Shown here in pieces: positions 19,569 to 29,649 of a stretch of 64,000 nt of DNA. Position 1 is the stretch's first letter, and the number at the start of each line of letters is the position of its first letter. The notes beneath the pieces were generated by a model, which was not told the DNA's origin, made no database searches, and was given only the letters and a program-made list of their open reading frames with translations. The stretch comes from Lumbricus rubellus (taxonomy: Eukaryota; Annelida; Clitellata; Crassiclitellata; Lumbricidae): the NCBI GenBank assembly GCA_945859605.1, contig OX243824.1:31941869-32005868 (forward strand), in the 5' to 3' direction. Made by a program: the position numbers and the translations under genes.

Positions 19569-20858
19569 ATGCAATCATATGATATTCTGAGATTTACCGA
19601 ACAACCATTGAGCGATGAAAGCGTCGAACGCTACGAATGGTACGAGTATGAGCCGATATCGGGGGCGAATCTAAACACCTCCGGGGAGATTAGAATAAAC
19701 ATCGAACTTCAAGATTTATTTTGTCATCCGGCAGAATCTTACCTGCTATTCGAGGGTAGATTGACGAAGGCGGACAACACCTTCTACGTTAATGCTGATG
19801 AAGCAACTCTTACGAATAATGGGCTCATGCATCTTTTCAGCCAAATTTCGTATTCACTGTCGAATCAGGAAATTGAATCGTTATTTCACCCAGGTCAAGC
19901 AACGACGATGCTCGGATTACTCAAATACCCGAATGATTTTCAACTAGCTCAAGGTTTGAATCAGTTGTGGTACAAGGACAGCGGAGCGACGGCTGCTATC
20001 GCGAATAATCAAGGTTTCGCTGTGAGACAGTCGTATATAATTCAAAAACCAAATGCCAAAGGTAATTTTAGCTTTGTTGTTCCATTGAAGCATATTTTCG
20101 GATTTTGCGATGATTACGACAAGGTTGTTTTTGGTGTGAAACATACGCTAACTCTGGTTCGTAAAGCCGATGATGATGCAATTTTTAGACTCGCTGCCGC
20201 GGGTGCAGGAAAAGTTAGGCTGGATAAAATCTCATGGTTCATGCCGCACGTTATTCCCGCGGATATGGAGAAGATGCAATTGTACAAAACGATCGAATCG
20301 AAAGCGTCGCTGCCAGTTGCGTACAGAGCCCGTCAATGCGATACCACCTCCGTCGCACAGTCGACTAATTTTAGCTGGAGACTTAGCGTCAAGACATTAC
20401 CTGAGAAGCCTAGGTATATCATCTTGGGTTTTCAAACCGACAAAAGCGGCGATCAAGTACACAATCCATCAGTTTTCAATCATTGCGATCTCAAAAACAT
20501 GTTCGTGATGATGAACCAGGACTGATATCCAGTTGTCGACTATAATCTATCATTTCCGAATCAACAATTCGCGCGGGTGTACCGAGCAGCAGCCACGTTT
20601 AGTGAAAAATACTATGGAATGGACGAAATAATGACACAATGCAATATCACGCCCTCGGACTTCAAAGATCTGTTTCCGATTATGGTGTTTGACGTGAGCA
20701 AGCAATCCGAGCGTCTGAAGTCATCGGTGGTCGATATCCAGATCAAAGGCACGTTTAATACAGCGCCGCCGGCCAATACGGAAGCGTACGCAATGGTGAT
20801 TTCAGACAAGTTACTGAGGTTTCAATCGGACGGTCAGAAAATGAGCGTGGTATATTGA
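19569..20858 (+). pseudogene. MCP: major capsid protein (double jelly-roll type) with an in-frame TGA
   Basis: The frame runs 429 codons, the normal size, but codon 319 (20523-20525) is TGA. Both sides are in the same frame and show family text (N-terminal ELQDLFCHPAESYLLFEGRL, QISYSLSNQEIES; after the stop LSFPNQQFARVYRAAATF and a C-terminal TNTEAYAMVISDKLL-like segment). This protein forms the icosahedral shell in Polinton virions. As read, the product would lose its last quarter, including the end of the second jelly roll. The base after TGA is T, not the leaky CTA context. So this is either an inactivating mutation or a base-call error. Confidence 0.85.
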
Positions 20859-20902
20859 AGTTCATGATAGAATGGTCGATGAAGTGTAGAAGTGTAGTAT
20901 TC

Positions 20903-20931
20903 AAATTCAAAACTTGATTCGGTTTTGAATT
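20903..20931. terminator. inverted repeat between convergent capsid and fibre-like genes
   Basis: ATTCAAAAC (from 20905) and GTTTTGAAT (20922-20930) can pair around an 8-nt loop in the 73-bp gap where the plus-strand capsid gene and the minus-strand fibre-like gene converge. A shared 3'-end signal is plausible but unproven. Confidence 0.35.
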
Positions 20932-21666
20932 CTAAGGTCGTAAGTATGCTGCTGAAAAATCGCGAACTAAAATATTTACCGGATTAGGCGAAGTAATAAA
21001 TATCTCGAGATAATCGGTATTAGTTAATCGAACTAGGCTAGTGCTCGATACATATTTTTTCGACCCAGCCTTACCTCCGCCGCCGACAATCTGCGTGTAC
21101 ACTCCCCCACTGTGGTACAAGCCAATACTTTCAGTATATTTAGCACTACTGTCGCGTATTTCCAAACACGTCGTAACCATGTAACAACCGGCTTTCCGAG
21201 GAAGGAAACGGTTCGAATTGACTAGACAATTATCCGGATCGAATTTTACAGTTCCAAATGTTACTTGCGTTATTGTGTTAGCGGGGATAGCTTGAGCCGA
21301 GAGGGCGTAAACACTAAGCGTCGGCCCAAATGCAGCCTCAGCAGTGGAGCTAGGCACTATCGAAGCAATTCGTTCGTCTACGTATTTTTTATTCGTCAAA
21401 TGATTATCGTTTGACGGAATGCCCGCGTGATTCGTAATCAAGTCTATAGCTTGCCCCCAACTTAGCGCTTCATCCATTCCCGCATCCGGATTATTCGTTA
21501 TTGGCAGGCCTTTGATGCAGTTGCCATTCATATTTAGATTCCCAGTCGCCGGATTTGCCCCATCTAGCCTTAGAAAAGTACTGTTTACTTGGGACAGCGT
21601 AACGCCCCCTGCAATTATTCTTTGAGTAGACCCAGAATCTGTATGACCAAATTTATCAACAGGCAT
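20932..21666 (-). CDS. fibre-like protein B: phage-type shaft plus C1q/TNF-like head
   Basis: 244 residues. The N-terminus MPVDKFGHTDSGSTQR is shared with the neighbouring paralogue. A shaft region follows with a FLRLDGANPATGNLNMNG unit and LTNKKYVDE, typical of trimeric phage tail-fibre shafts (residues ~28-105). The C-terminal ~125 residues start with GPTLSVYA and contain beta strands in the order of C1q/TNF-like trimeric heads (QVTFGTVKFD...F.PRKAGCYMVTTCLEI...YLEIF...), ending DFSAAYLRP. A receptor-binding spike analogous to adenovirus fibre is the likely role, by inference from design and genome place. The C-terminal head is poorly conserved relative to the paralogue. Confidence 0.65.
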   Translation of the reverse strand: MPVDKFGHTDSGSTQRIIAGGVTLSQVNSTFLRLDGANPATGNLNMNGNCIKGLPITNNPDAGMDEALSWGQAIDLITNHAGIPSNDNHLTNKKYVDERIASIVPSSTAEAAFGPTLSVYALSAQAIPANTITQVTFGTVKFDPDNCLVNSNRFLPRKAGCYMVTTCLEIRDSSAKYTESIGLYHSGGVYTQIVGGGGKAGSKKYVSSTSLVRLTNTDYLEIFITSPNPVNILVRDFSAAYLRP

Positions 21667-21690
21667 TTTGAATATAATAATTTTTATTAA

Positions 21691-22440
21691 TTAGGGCCGT
21701 AAGAATACCGCCGAAAAGTCGCGACACAAAATGTTCGTAGCGATGGATGAAAAAGCGTGTATGCTGAGGTAATCGAACTCGTCTAGAAAAACTATGTTAC
21801 TACCGATTGAATGGTTTTGCGAACCTTTCGTGCTCCCTCCGCCCGCAATTTGCATGTACGACGCTCCATTTTTATACAGGTGGACGGTGCCATACGCGGT
21901 ATTACTATTGTTACAAAATTCTATGTACACCGAAACGATATAGTACCCGACTTTACTGGGGAAGAAAGAAGTCGTTCTGATACCCTGTTCAAAACCGTGT
22001 CTTGCGGTATCGCATCTTATTACGTCAAAAGTAACTGCAGTGTGAGTTCTAGCGATTATAGCCTGCTGAGTTGAACTGTAAGCGCTAACCGCGGGTCCTA
22101 CCACCGCCGCCACTTTCGAAGTAAGTTGTTCGTCGACGTATTTCTTATTCGTCAAATGATTATTGTCGGTCGGGACGTCGGCGTGATTCTGCATTAAATT
22201 TATTACTTGTCCCCGACTCATAGCCTCATCTATTCCCGCTTCCGGAGTATTCGCTGTATTCGCTGTATTCGTTGTAGGTAGACCTCTAATAGTATGGCCA
22301 CTCATATTTAGATCTCCGGTCGCTGGGTTTGCTCCATCTAGCCTTAGAAAAGTACTGTTTACTTGACTTTCAGTTACTCCGCCAGCAATTACTCTTTGAG
22401 TAGATCCTGAATCTGTATGTCCAAATTTATCGACAGGCAT
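21691..22440 (-). CDS. fibre-like protein A: tandem paralogue of the downstream gene
   Basis: 249 residues. The first ~110 residues are near-identical in plan to those of the gene at 20932-21666, with an added short NTANTANT repeat near residue 60. The C-terminal head begins GPAVSAYS, keeps GYYIVSVYIEF...GGGSTKGSQ...DYLSIHAFSS and ends DFSAVFLRP, but differs at most surface positions. Tandem duplication followed by head divergence is the simplest history. The 24-bp gap between the two genes is AT-only and can hold only a short promoter. Both frames are intact. Confidence 0.65.
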   Translation of the reverse strand: MPVDKFGHTDSGSTQRVIAGGVTESQVNSTFLRLDGANPATGDLNMSGHTIRGLPTTNTANTANTPEAGIDEAMSRGQVINLMQNHADVPTDNNHLTNKKYVDEQLTSKVAAVVGPAVSAYSSTQQAIIARTHTAVTFDVIRCDTARHGFEQGIRTTSFFPSKVGYYIVSVYIEFCNNSNTAYGTVHLYKNGASYMQIAGGGSTKGSQNHSIGSNIVFLDEFDYLSIHAFSSIATNILCRDFSAVFLRP

Positions 22441-22462
22441 TTTTTACATCTGAATATAATTT

Positions 22463-22897
22463 TCAATGCAGGCTGTTTATAACTTCTTGAAAAGTCACTC
22501 CATCTTTGCATGTTTTTTTCAGGACGTGCAGGCATAGATGACCGCAAAACACTTCGTTGTCGGGCTGTATGCGTTCGCTATTGTAGTACACGGGACTCTG
22601 TAAATACTTTACCAGTTCTGTAGGAGGGGACAGGCCATAGCTGTCGAAATATATTTTGTCCTTGCCGTTTTTTGAAAAAGCGACCCAGTGCGAGCCGGTT
22701 CCATTAGAATCGTCTAGATTCAATATCCCGCATTCAGTCCGTCTAGGTTTCTTCGGCAGCTCGTCTCTGAGAAATACTCCCCGGAAATTAGGGATATTGA
22801 GCTTTTTCGCGGCATCTAGTAGTTCAAAATTCGTCAACGGATGATTTGCGAGAATAACACCTTCGACATTTATATTTTTCACAGTTGTATAGCTCAT
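22463..22897 (-). CDS. PRO: adenain-like cysteine protease (maturation protease)
   Basis: 144 residues. The catalytic set of the C5/ULP1 fold is visible: His70 in GSHWVAF, Asp85 in YFDSYG, Gln111 and Cys118 in VFCGHLCL. The Gln-Cys spacing of seven equals that of adenovirus protease. It would cleave virion precursors during assembly. It is slightly shorter than adenain (~200). The gene lies between the fibre-like pair and the zinc-ribbon gene on the minus strand and appears intact. Confidence 0.93.
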   Translation of the reverse strand: MSYTTVKNINVEGVILANHPLTNFELLDAAKKLNIPNFRGVFLRDELPKKPRRTECGILNLDDSNGTGSHWVAFSKNGKDKIYFDSYGLSPPTELVKYLQSPVYYNSERIQPDNEVFCGHLCLHVLKKTCKDGVTFQEVINSLH

Positions 22898-22919
22898 TTT
22901 AATATTTCTTCTAGATGTT

Positions 22920-23246
22920 TCACAAACTAATGAGCTTTCGAGCTTCTACGCAGGCGAGATAATATTTATGTCTGCAATTTTTGCATTCATTCGCCTTTCC
23001 ATCTTTTTGAAATCGATTGTTGTCGTATCCCGATATGTTCTGATTTACCTTACACCGACTGCAAACTTTTGTGTCTTTTGTCTCCCTATTTTCCTGTCTT
23101 GCGTATTTGTGCGCAAGCTCCTTTACTTTGGCATTTTTACAAAGTTTGCAGCTCGGATAGCTTCCGTTCTTTTGCGTATGATCTTTGTAAAATTCGCCCA
23201 AGCTTTTTTCTATTTTGCATTTGGTACACACTTTTACCGCATCCAT
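22920..23246 (-). CDS. double zinc-ribbon protein
   Basis: 108 residues with two tandem CxxC...CxxC units (CTKCKIEKSLGEFYKDHTQKNG...CKLCKN and CSRCKVNQNISGYDNNRFQKDG...CKNCRH). The pattern resembles the zinc-ribbon segments found next to HNH nucleases, but no HNH motif is present. It sits 16 bp from the polymerase stop on the same strand. DNA or RNA binding is likely; the exact role is unknown. Confidence 0.7.
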   Translation of the reverse strand: MDAVKVCTKCKIEKSLGEFYKDHTQKNGSYPSCKLCKNAKVKELAHKYARQENRETKDTKVCSRCKVNQNISGYDNNRFQKDGKANECKNCRHKYYLACVEARKLISL

Positions 23247-23262
23247 TTTATATTAGTGTAAA

Positions 23263-26200
23263 TTATTCTTTATTTTGTTTAGTTTTCAGCGTGTAGTGCC
23301 CATAGGCTAGGGTATGGATCCCGTCGTCCATTATTACTCTTTTGTCATCGTCGGCAGACAGAGCTATTTTATTTACTTCTTCGGTGTAAATTTCATGACG
23401 ATAGGATCGAATGACGTTCATCGCTCTCGACTGTTGTCTTTTCGTAAACACGCAGTCTTTGTAATCTGCATGAGTGATTGATTTCTTGACGACGTTCTTT
23501 TTCACACCTTTACATTTCTTGTAGTCTTCACCCGCCATCTTGTAAGAGTACAACTTGGATCGCAGACCGACAAATTCTTCGATTTGCTTTCCCGCGGCTT
23601 CGTGTTTGAACATACCAACCACTTTTTTATTAACGCCAGATTCTATACCTGATGGATGGTCTTTCGGATAGTCTGAAGTATCGAACATACTTTGGACGTC
23701 GGGGGAAATATCTTTGTAGAAGTCTTCCGTTTTAATTTCATACGCCAAAGAATCGGTATCGGTGAATAATAGCTTGGCCCTATCCCCGTACTTGGCCTTG
23801 ATGTATTTATAATGAAAATCATACATGAGCGTCTTACTGGTGTCTAATATACACATCCCTAGATATATCGGCTTGTTGTAAAACAACTTGGTCTTTTTCA
23901 TGTGAACGGCGATGAGGTTTTCATCGAAAATCGTTCGTCTGTCGTAATTAGTTTTCGCGACTAGCTTGATAGCTTCCTTCTCATCACTCACCAATCGTAT
24001 GTCAACTCGATTCTCGATAGCTTCCATTGTTTTACCGAAAACGCTATTGTTCATCAGCTTGAAAAAGTCTTTCTCAAAATCGTTCGTAGCTTTCGTTCTC
24101 AGGCTGGTATTCAGATCGATATACTTTTTCAGCCAGGCACTTTCCACGAATTTTATTCCCCGATGTATTTTTACGATTTTCAATCCGAGCCTTTCGTACA
24201 ATTTTAAATTTCCGTAATGAACGACGTACTTTTTTTATCGTTCAAGTTTGGAATGAGTTTCGCTACATTCGATCCCGCGGGTTTTACACTCTCCGGAGCT
24301 AGAGGATAATCATTATGCAGGTCGTGCAATTCCTTCGGATATTCTAAGTCGACTTCTAACACACATCCCACTCCATCTCGTTCGGTAATGTTTCTCCAAT
24401 CATTCAATTCGTCATCGTTCATCCATTCAAACCCATGAGTCGGTAGCGGCTTGCTCATCGCCCATCCGTACAAGTTGTTCGCGTCCAAGTATGGAATGAA
24501 TACTGAATGTTGGGTGGGATTGAAAGCTTCCCCCATGTACTCGTTGTTTGCTTTCGCGTATCGATGTGAAATCGTGCTTACACCTCCTCGTATTCCCTGC
24601 TTGATCATCAGCAACATATCGTAGTCGCTCAGCAACTCCAACTCTACGCCGGTCGATTTTAACGCCGCGTCCCAAGCAAGTCCAGGCGAAGTATAATACC
24701 ACGCGGGATCTAGGTTGTAGTGTTTCATACAGACGTCTCTAAAGTTTTCGAATACATCCGCTAATAATAGAACATCCGATAAATTGTACAAGTCGTGATA
24801 TTGGCGTAATGTTTTGCATTCAAATTTGTCCCATACCGTTTTCGCGTGCGCATAATCTTTTGCACTAATACCCGAATCGTTTAGTTTTGAATAGAAGCTA
24901 TGCTTTGGCGGCAATTCGGTTTCGTTTAATCTTTCAACACCGTCGACGTAATCATACGGGTAAACGCCTTTTCTGAGTAAAAGATCCAACTTCTCACCTT
25001 CAAAAAATTTCCCTAAATTCTTGCACTGATCTTTCTGAAGATTTTTCGATAACGCGTCGAGACTCGAAGGCATGAATCTAAAACTATCGATAAAACGTAA
25101 TTCGCGCTTGACTTCTCTCTCTTTCCCATCTTTGTCCACAAATTTATCGACGACGACCTCTCTGCTGAATGAGATATACTTTTCTTCGTTACAGGGAATG
25201 CATTTGATTTTCTCGCCGTGTTCACCCCGTAATTTCTTGATAAATAAATGGCTGTCATAACCGGTCAAATTGTGAAATATGACCGGGAAGAACTTGGGGA
25301 CTTTGTATTTCAGATTACAAAGGTTGTGAGCGGCGCCCCTAAATTTTCCAGTCAAATGACAGTGATCTCGAACTCGATCTTCACGCAACTCTCCTCCACA
25401 GATATGGCAGTTGACAGCTTCGTCATAACATTTCTGTTCAGTTTTGCCGAATATCATCTTCTTGGGGAATTTGAACTCGTTGTATATTCGTTTTACATTT
25501 TCTTCGATAGAGTCTATGAATAACTGAGCAACATCATCGTCGTCGTTTTCAGCCGTAAACCGCACCGGCTCTTGGGAATAAACATCATCGTCGAAGCATT
25601 TCAAATGATAACAAAACGAGCTGGGCGTATGTTTTTGATACTTGTTGGTGTAAGACGTGCTAGGAACGGGTTGACATGTACCGATAGGTTTGATGAACGA
25701 TTCAAAGTCGGCAAAGTACACAAACGGTACACGCATCTTTCTATAATAATGTGTAAAACGTAGCATAGTCCCAGGTTCCGGAAGTTCTATTCGTTGGGCG
25801 TCCTGCTGCGAACAGTACTCAGTATGTTTGTGAAGCGATTCTTTTCTACTGAATCCTATCAAGCATCTTTTGCAATAGTACATTGATGTAGTAGTATTTT
25901 CTGTTTTCACCGCCATCAGTCTGTTGAAATTCTTGATCCAACAATAATGCTTCTTTTCTCCATCAGAAATGAGTAATAGATCTACACACCTATCATTCTC
26001 ATGCTTTGATATATATAGTGGGAATACATTCACATCTTTCTCGTAACCAAAAACATTAATACTAATATTATTATTTCTCTCAAATTTACCTATCACATTA
26101 GCATCCGCTGCTACAGGGAATTCGATACCGGACCAATTGAGTTCCTCAGACTGTCTAATTAATTCTTTCGTAATTCTCTCCGGATGTTCTTCAACGGGGT

Positions 26201-27071
26201 TTACAGCTCTCGTTACACACCACTTGAAGCATTCTTCATCTTTGTTCTTCATATTAATAATAGCCTTTTTATTCGCTAAATAATCTGGAAGTGGAATATA
26301 AGAACTTCCTTTCAATGGTTTATATACCACTGTATCGATATCCAACTTCAAAACGGTTTTGAATCTCCAATTACTCCCCCGCATCTGAAAACTTGCCATG
26401 CTCTCCTTAATTTTATCCGCTGCGTTGGTATATATTTCTCTCACATCGGTTGCTTCTAAAATAATATCACTCTTTGATTTGAAATTAGGCTCAGCCGTTA
26501 CTACTTCGCCGGTTTTCATATCTACTTTCTCCATTACGCACATGAGATCGAGTTGAACTTTTACCCCGCGATTTTTCCCTAGCAACCTAACTACCTGCGG
26601 TCTTACAGCCTTGAGAAAAGTTGCAACATCGATCCTGTTGTCGCCATCGATCGTGTATCTTTTTGTAAACCCTTTGATAGCCGTCGCAGTCTCTCGAAGT
26701 TTGAACCTATGAATGGGCGGTTTTATTTGCGGGGGTAACCGACTAATCTCGCTAGTCAGCCAATCCGAAAAAACTATTTTATTTTTCCCCGGATGCAAAA
26801 ATTTCCAAGTAGTAGTCAAGAATGCCGTAAGTTCCGCTTTTGCTAATCTCGAGTATCCTCGCACACCTCTCTTTTTTGCAATTTCTCGCAATTCTCGCAC
26901 AGTGGCGGGAGTATGCGCTGGTGTTTTGTTGACCTGAGCCCGAGCGCCTAGTCGATCTCCCTGCGATATGAACGCTATGAGTTCCGCTTTTCGCAAACTC
27001 GAGTATCCTCTTTGTCCTCTCTGTTTAGGAATTTGTCGTAATTCTTTCAGATTATACGATGAGTAGTCCAT
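23263..27071 (-). pseudogene. POLB: protein-primed DNA polymerase B (frameshifted near the middle of the palm)
   Basis: Two overlapping-length frames (27071-24204 and 24201-23263, different frames) together make one ~1270-residue polymerase. N-terminus: two SAP-like modules (start ATG 27071, by analogy with the mini-gene; 27128 is an alternative). Middle: a C2H2 finger (YYCKRCLIGF...HKHTEYC), exonuclease motif ExoI FADFE, an endonuclease-VII-like CHICGG...DHCHLTGKFRGAAHNLCN insert, ExoII HNLTGYDSH, ExoIII YNLSDVLLLADVF, and palm motif A DANNLYGWAM. The second frame holds motif B LMNNSVFGKT and motif C TDTDS. The break is at an A7 run (T7 at 24230-24236 on plus) that is one base short of the family frame, separating motif A from motifs B and C, so neither piece could polymerise alone. 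No slippery heptamer is in register. Confidence 0.93.
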
Positions 27072-27171
27072 TTTATATTGGGATATCTCGTCTTTAGGTC
27101 GAGCCGTATATTCCATTTTTTCAGTCATTTTATATACGCCAGAGAAAAATTTTTTACGCCAGACGTCGAAA

Positions 27172-27323
27172 ATGAAAAAGTAAGCATAGTATTGGTCAAA
27201 CTGCGCGGGCACTCAATTTCTGTATAGGTCAAATGGACGAAAGTGAAGGCTATACAGGTCAAATTGGACGAAAGTGAAGGCTGTATTGGTCAAATGTCCG
27301 AGCTTGCTACAATGACCTCTACT
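27172..27323. repeat. Polinton right terminal inverted repeat
   Basis: Reverse complement of the left end, including the tandem CACTTTCGTCC / TTGACCTATAC blocks. Its inner end lies ~45 bp before the upstream polymerase ATG. Confidence 0.9.
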
Positions 27324-27329
27324 GAGGTT
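27324..27329. repeat. Polinton target-site duplication, right (GAGGTT)
   Basis: An exact repeat of 10205-10210. Confidence 0.95.
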
Positions 27330-27979
27330 GGATGAACGATGAAAATATTTTTAGTTGAATTTGAAGTGGGATGAATAACGGAACTGTGTTATAGTGAAAT
27401 CAGACGCTGGTTGAGACATGAAAAATGTCTGAAACATGTTTTAAATTAATTTGCGATGCTATACAGCTTGGGTAAAATTATTCAAACGGTAGTGGCTCAG
27501 GTGCCAGGCACATGGTCTACAACTGTGCTCCATCAACAATAAATAAGCCTACCTCGCAGATGATTATCGTTGTAGGCTCAGCAGCCTATTGTACAGTGTA
27601 TCTATACCTACAACGCCTCAGCACAAGCGTGTCAACTCTATGCCGTTCGCCAGTAATATTCATTTGTTCATTCTGATGGATTTCTAAAGGGTCCCGTTCG
27701 AGAATCTTATCGGGAGTGCTCCCAGACCAGCCACGGCAAAAAGTCGTGAGGAATTTGTGAAACAAAGATTTGATTGGTCAGAAGTATTAACCAGCTTTCA
27801 AGGGTAGTTATTCCAGATGGACGGTTCTACAACAGAAAGGTCGGCATTCCATGGCAGTTAAAATTAAGTGAGCCCTTTGAACGGAGCTGCCGCTTCATAG
27901 CAGAGCGACAGAGATGGTTATAAGACTTCAACTTCTATAATGATCGCAGTAGGCTGATAATCCGCCCATGGTTGTTTGT
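27330..27979. other. non-coding flank after the Polinton
   Basis: No gene is seen. A segment near 27,756-27,786 (TGAAACAAAGATTTGATTGG) recurs in altered form at 28,296-28,320, so both are pieces of an unidentified dispersed repeat. Confidence 0.35.
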
Positions 27980-28210
27980 ATGTACTTTATGTAAGAGCAC
28001 TTGTTATTGCACCTCTCAATATGCTACTCAGAGGCGCTCCCGACTACAGCGCGGACAATGAATCGGAGTTTCACTACGGAGAACGTGAATAACTGAGAGT
28101 GAAGGACTTGCTGAGGGACGCTATGCGGCGGCTTGAGGTGGATTCGAACCCGTAACCTTCCGGCTCAAAAGCACCGGACATAGGCTACCTCTACAACACC
28201 GTGCCCCACG
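27980..28210 (-). mobile_element. tRNA-derived SINE (family A), minus orientation
   Basis: Read on the minus strand: head with GTGGGGCACGGTGTTGTAGAG, B box GGGTTCGAATCCACC, body with CACTCTCAGTTATTCACG, and tail GGGAGCGCCTCTGAGTAG ending in a TAC-rich 3' end. Confidence 0.75.
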
Positions 28211-28475
28211 AAGCCGAATATGCATGACTCCCCATAACAAATCTACTCCGAAGCGCTCCCTGACTCAGCCCCGGCGTAAGAAAAAGGAGAGCTTTATGAA
28301 ACAAGGTTTGATTGGTCAGTGGGTAAAACATGTAGGCCTACTTCCATATCTTTAGGCCTACTATCTCCATACAACAACCGAGAAAGCGAAACAGTGGAAC
28401 TAGGAGTTGCCCCTTCAGAGCGAAGAGCCAGAAGCGCGTCGACGTAAGAAACTAGACAACAGACATCGCGTAGGT

Positions 28476-28861
28476 CAGTGGTTCTCAAACTTCTGCAGGC
28501 CGTGGACCGGCAAGTTATTTGGGAAGCTCGCGAACCGCTAACTTTAATGGCAAACACAAACAAAAGCAAACTGTAGTATAAAACAACTAATTATAAGGTT
28601 ATTTATAATTAGGGATTTTTTATTAATAAAAATTGTAGGCCTACAGCCATTCGGCAAGTTAAAATAAGGCACTGGTAATGTATTTTTAAAGTTTGAGGCA
28701 GAATTTTGACTAAATATTGAACAACAATTTGAATACTTTCACAGTTTTAAATATATAAATTAATAATTATAATTTATTTTTCACTCAGACTTGTTCACGA
28801 ACCGGTGATCAGGACTCCGCGGACCGGCACCGGTTCGGGGACCACCACTTGAGAACCACTT
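28476..28861. mobile_element. hAT-like MITE (386 bp)
   Basis: Ends CAGTGGTTCTCAAACTT and TTGAGAACCACT, the classic hAT/Charlie type, with subterminal GACCGG blocks and near-identical 8-bp flanks GCGTAGGT / TTGTAGGT (6 of 8). Confidence 0.8.
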
Positions 28862-28869
28862 TTGTAGGT

Positions 28870-29129
28870 AACGAAGGATAGGCCTACAGCGTGAAACCAA
28901 AGCTGTAGCAGTCCGGTACAGGATACGTTTGTGTAACAGGCATCCAGTCCACCCAATCTTCGCGTTGCTCAATGCTCGTCACACCTTTGAATCTCGACCT
29001 TCAGTTTCCTCCGCTCTGAATTAGTTCTCCTGTCGCTCCTTAATAGTCTATACTGCATCGATCAGCTCCGTGGAGAGAACTCCCAAAAGTCTCCAGCTCG
29101 TCTTCTCTCGTCTACAATGTTTGTATGTT
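28870..29129. other. unassigned sequence
   Basis: No gene or repeat recognised. Confidence 0.3.
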
Positions 29130-29345
29130 TGTTTGTATGTGCACTTGTTATAGCACCCCTTAAAGCTCTCTCTACTTAGAGTCGCTTCCGAATGCAGAGC
29201 GGATACTGCATCGGAGTTTCACGCCGAAGCGCTGAGCAATTGTGAGTGAAGGACTTGCCCAAGGTCTTTACGCGGCGAGATGGATTCGAACCTAGAACCT
29301 TCCGGCTCCAAGGCAACGACGCCACTACTACACCATCGCACACCA
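29130..29345 (-). mobile_element. tRNA-derived SINE (family A), minus orientation
   Basis: This is the most complete copy. On the minus strand the A-box region TGGTGTAGTAGTGGCGTCG, B box GGTTCGAATCCATC, core CACTCACAATTGCTCAGCG, and tail ending GGTGCTATAACAAGTGCACA then TACAAACAAACATACAAAC. Confidence 0.8.
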
Positions 29346-29649
29346 CAATAGTAGGACAACATTCAAAATGAGTAGGCGCAGTGAATAATATTATTGCAGT
29401 TGATACAATCATTGCCGCATAATCAGCCCCCCCACCAAACGAAGCTCAGCCCCCCCCAATAAGTCAAGCTGTTGTATGATTAGCCAACGTGGTAACAATA
29501 TGCTGCCGCAGTGCCGCACTCGCCATGCTCAAGGCTTAAGCCCCCCCCACCCCCACCCCCCAACGAAAAATCCTTATTACGTTACTGCGCATAATAATGC
29601 TCAGCACAATATATATTTCAATCTGAATAGCAGTAACAGGCACGTTCCA

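Larger units (their letters stand above)
10211..27323. mobile_element. complete Polinton (Maverick) virus-like transposon, 17,113 bp
   Basis: The borders are exact: ~155-bp terminal inverted repeats beginning AGTAGAGGTCATTG, with a 6-bp duplication outside them. Between them lie protein-primed DNA polymerase B, retroviral-type integrase, packaging ATPase, adenain-like protease, major and minor capsid-type proteins and several accessory genes, which is the defining Polinton set. Without the 2.1-kb pogo insertion the element would be ~15.0 kb, the usual Polinton size. Genes sit head to tail in two opposed blocks with 20-70 bp gaps and AT-rich leaders. Damage: frameshift in polB, frame change before the integrase, TGA in the capsid gene, and insertion in a core-protein gene. 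Its copy is therefore probably inactive, although intact TIRs and duplication imply fairly recent arrival. Confidence 0.97.

Noticed and set aside
20523..20525. Programmed stop readthrough in the capsid gene
   Set aside because: The context after TGA is TAT rather than a known leaky context, and capsid genes of this group are not known to need readthrough.
24427..24702. 91-codon frame opposite in phase to polB
   Set aside because: Shadow frame within the polymerase gene.
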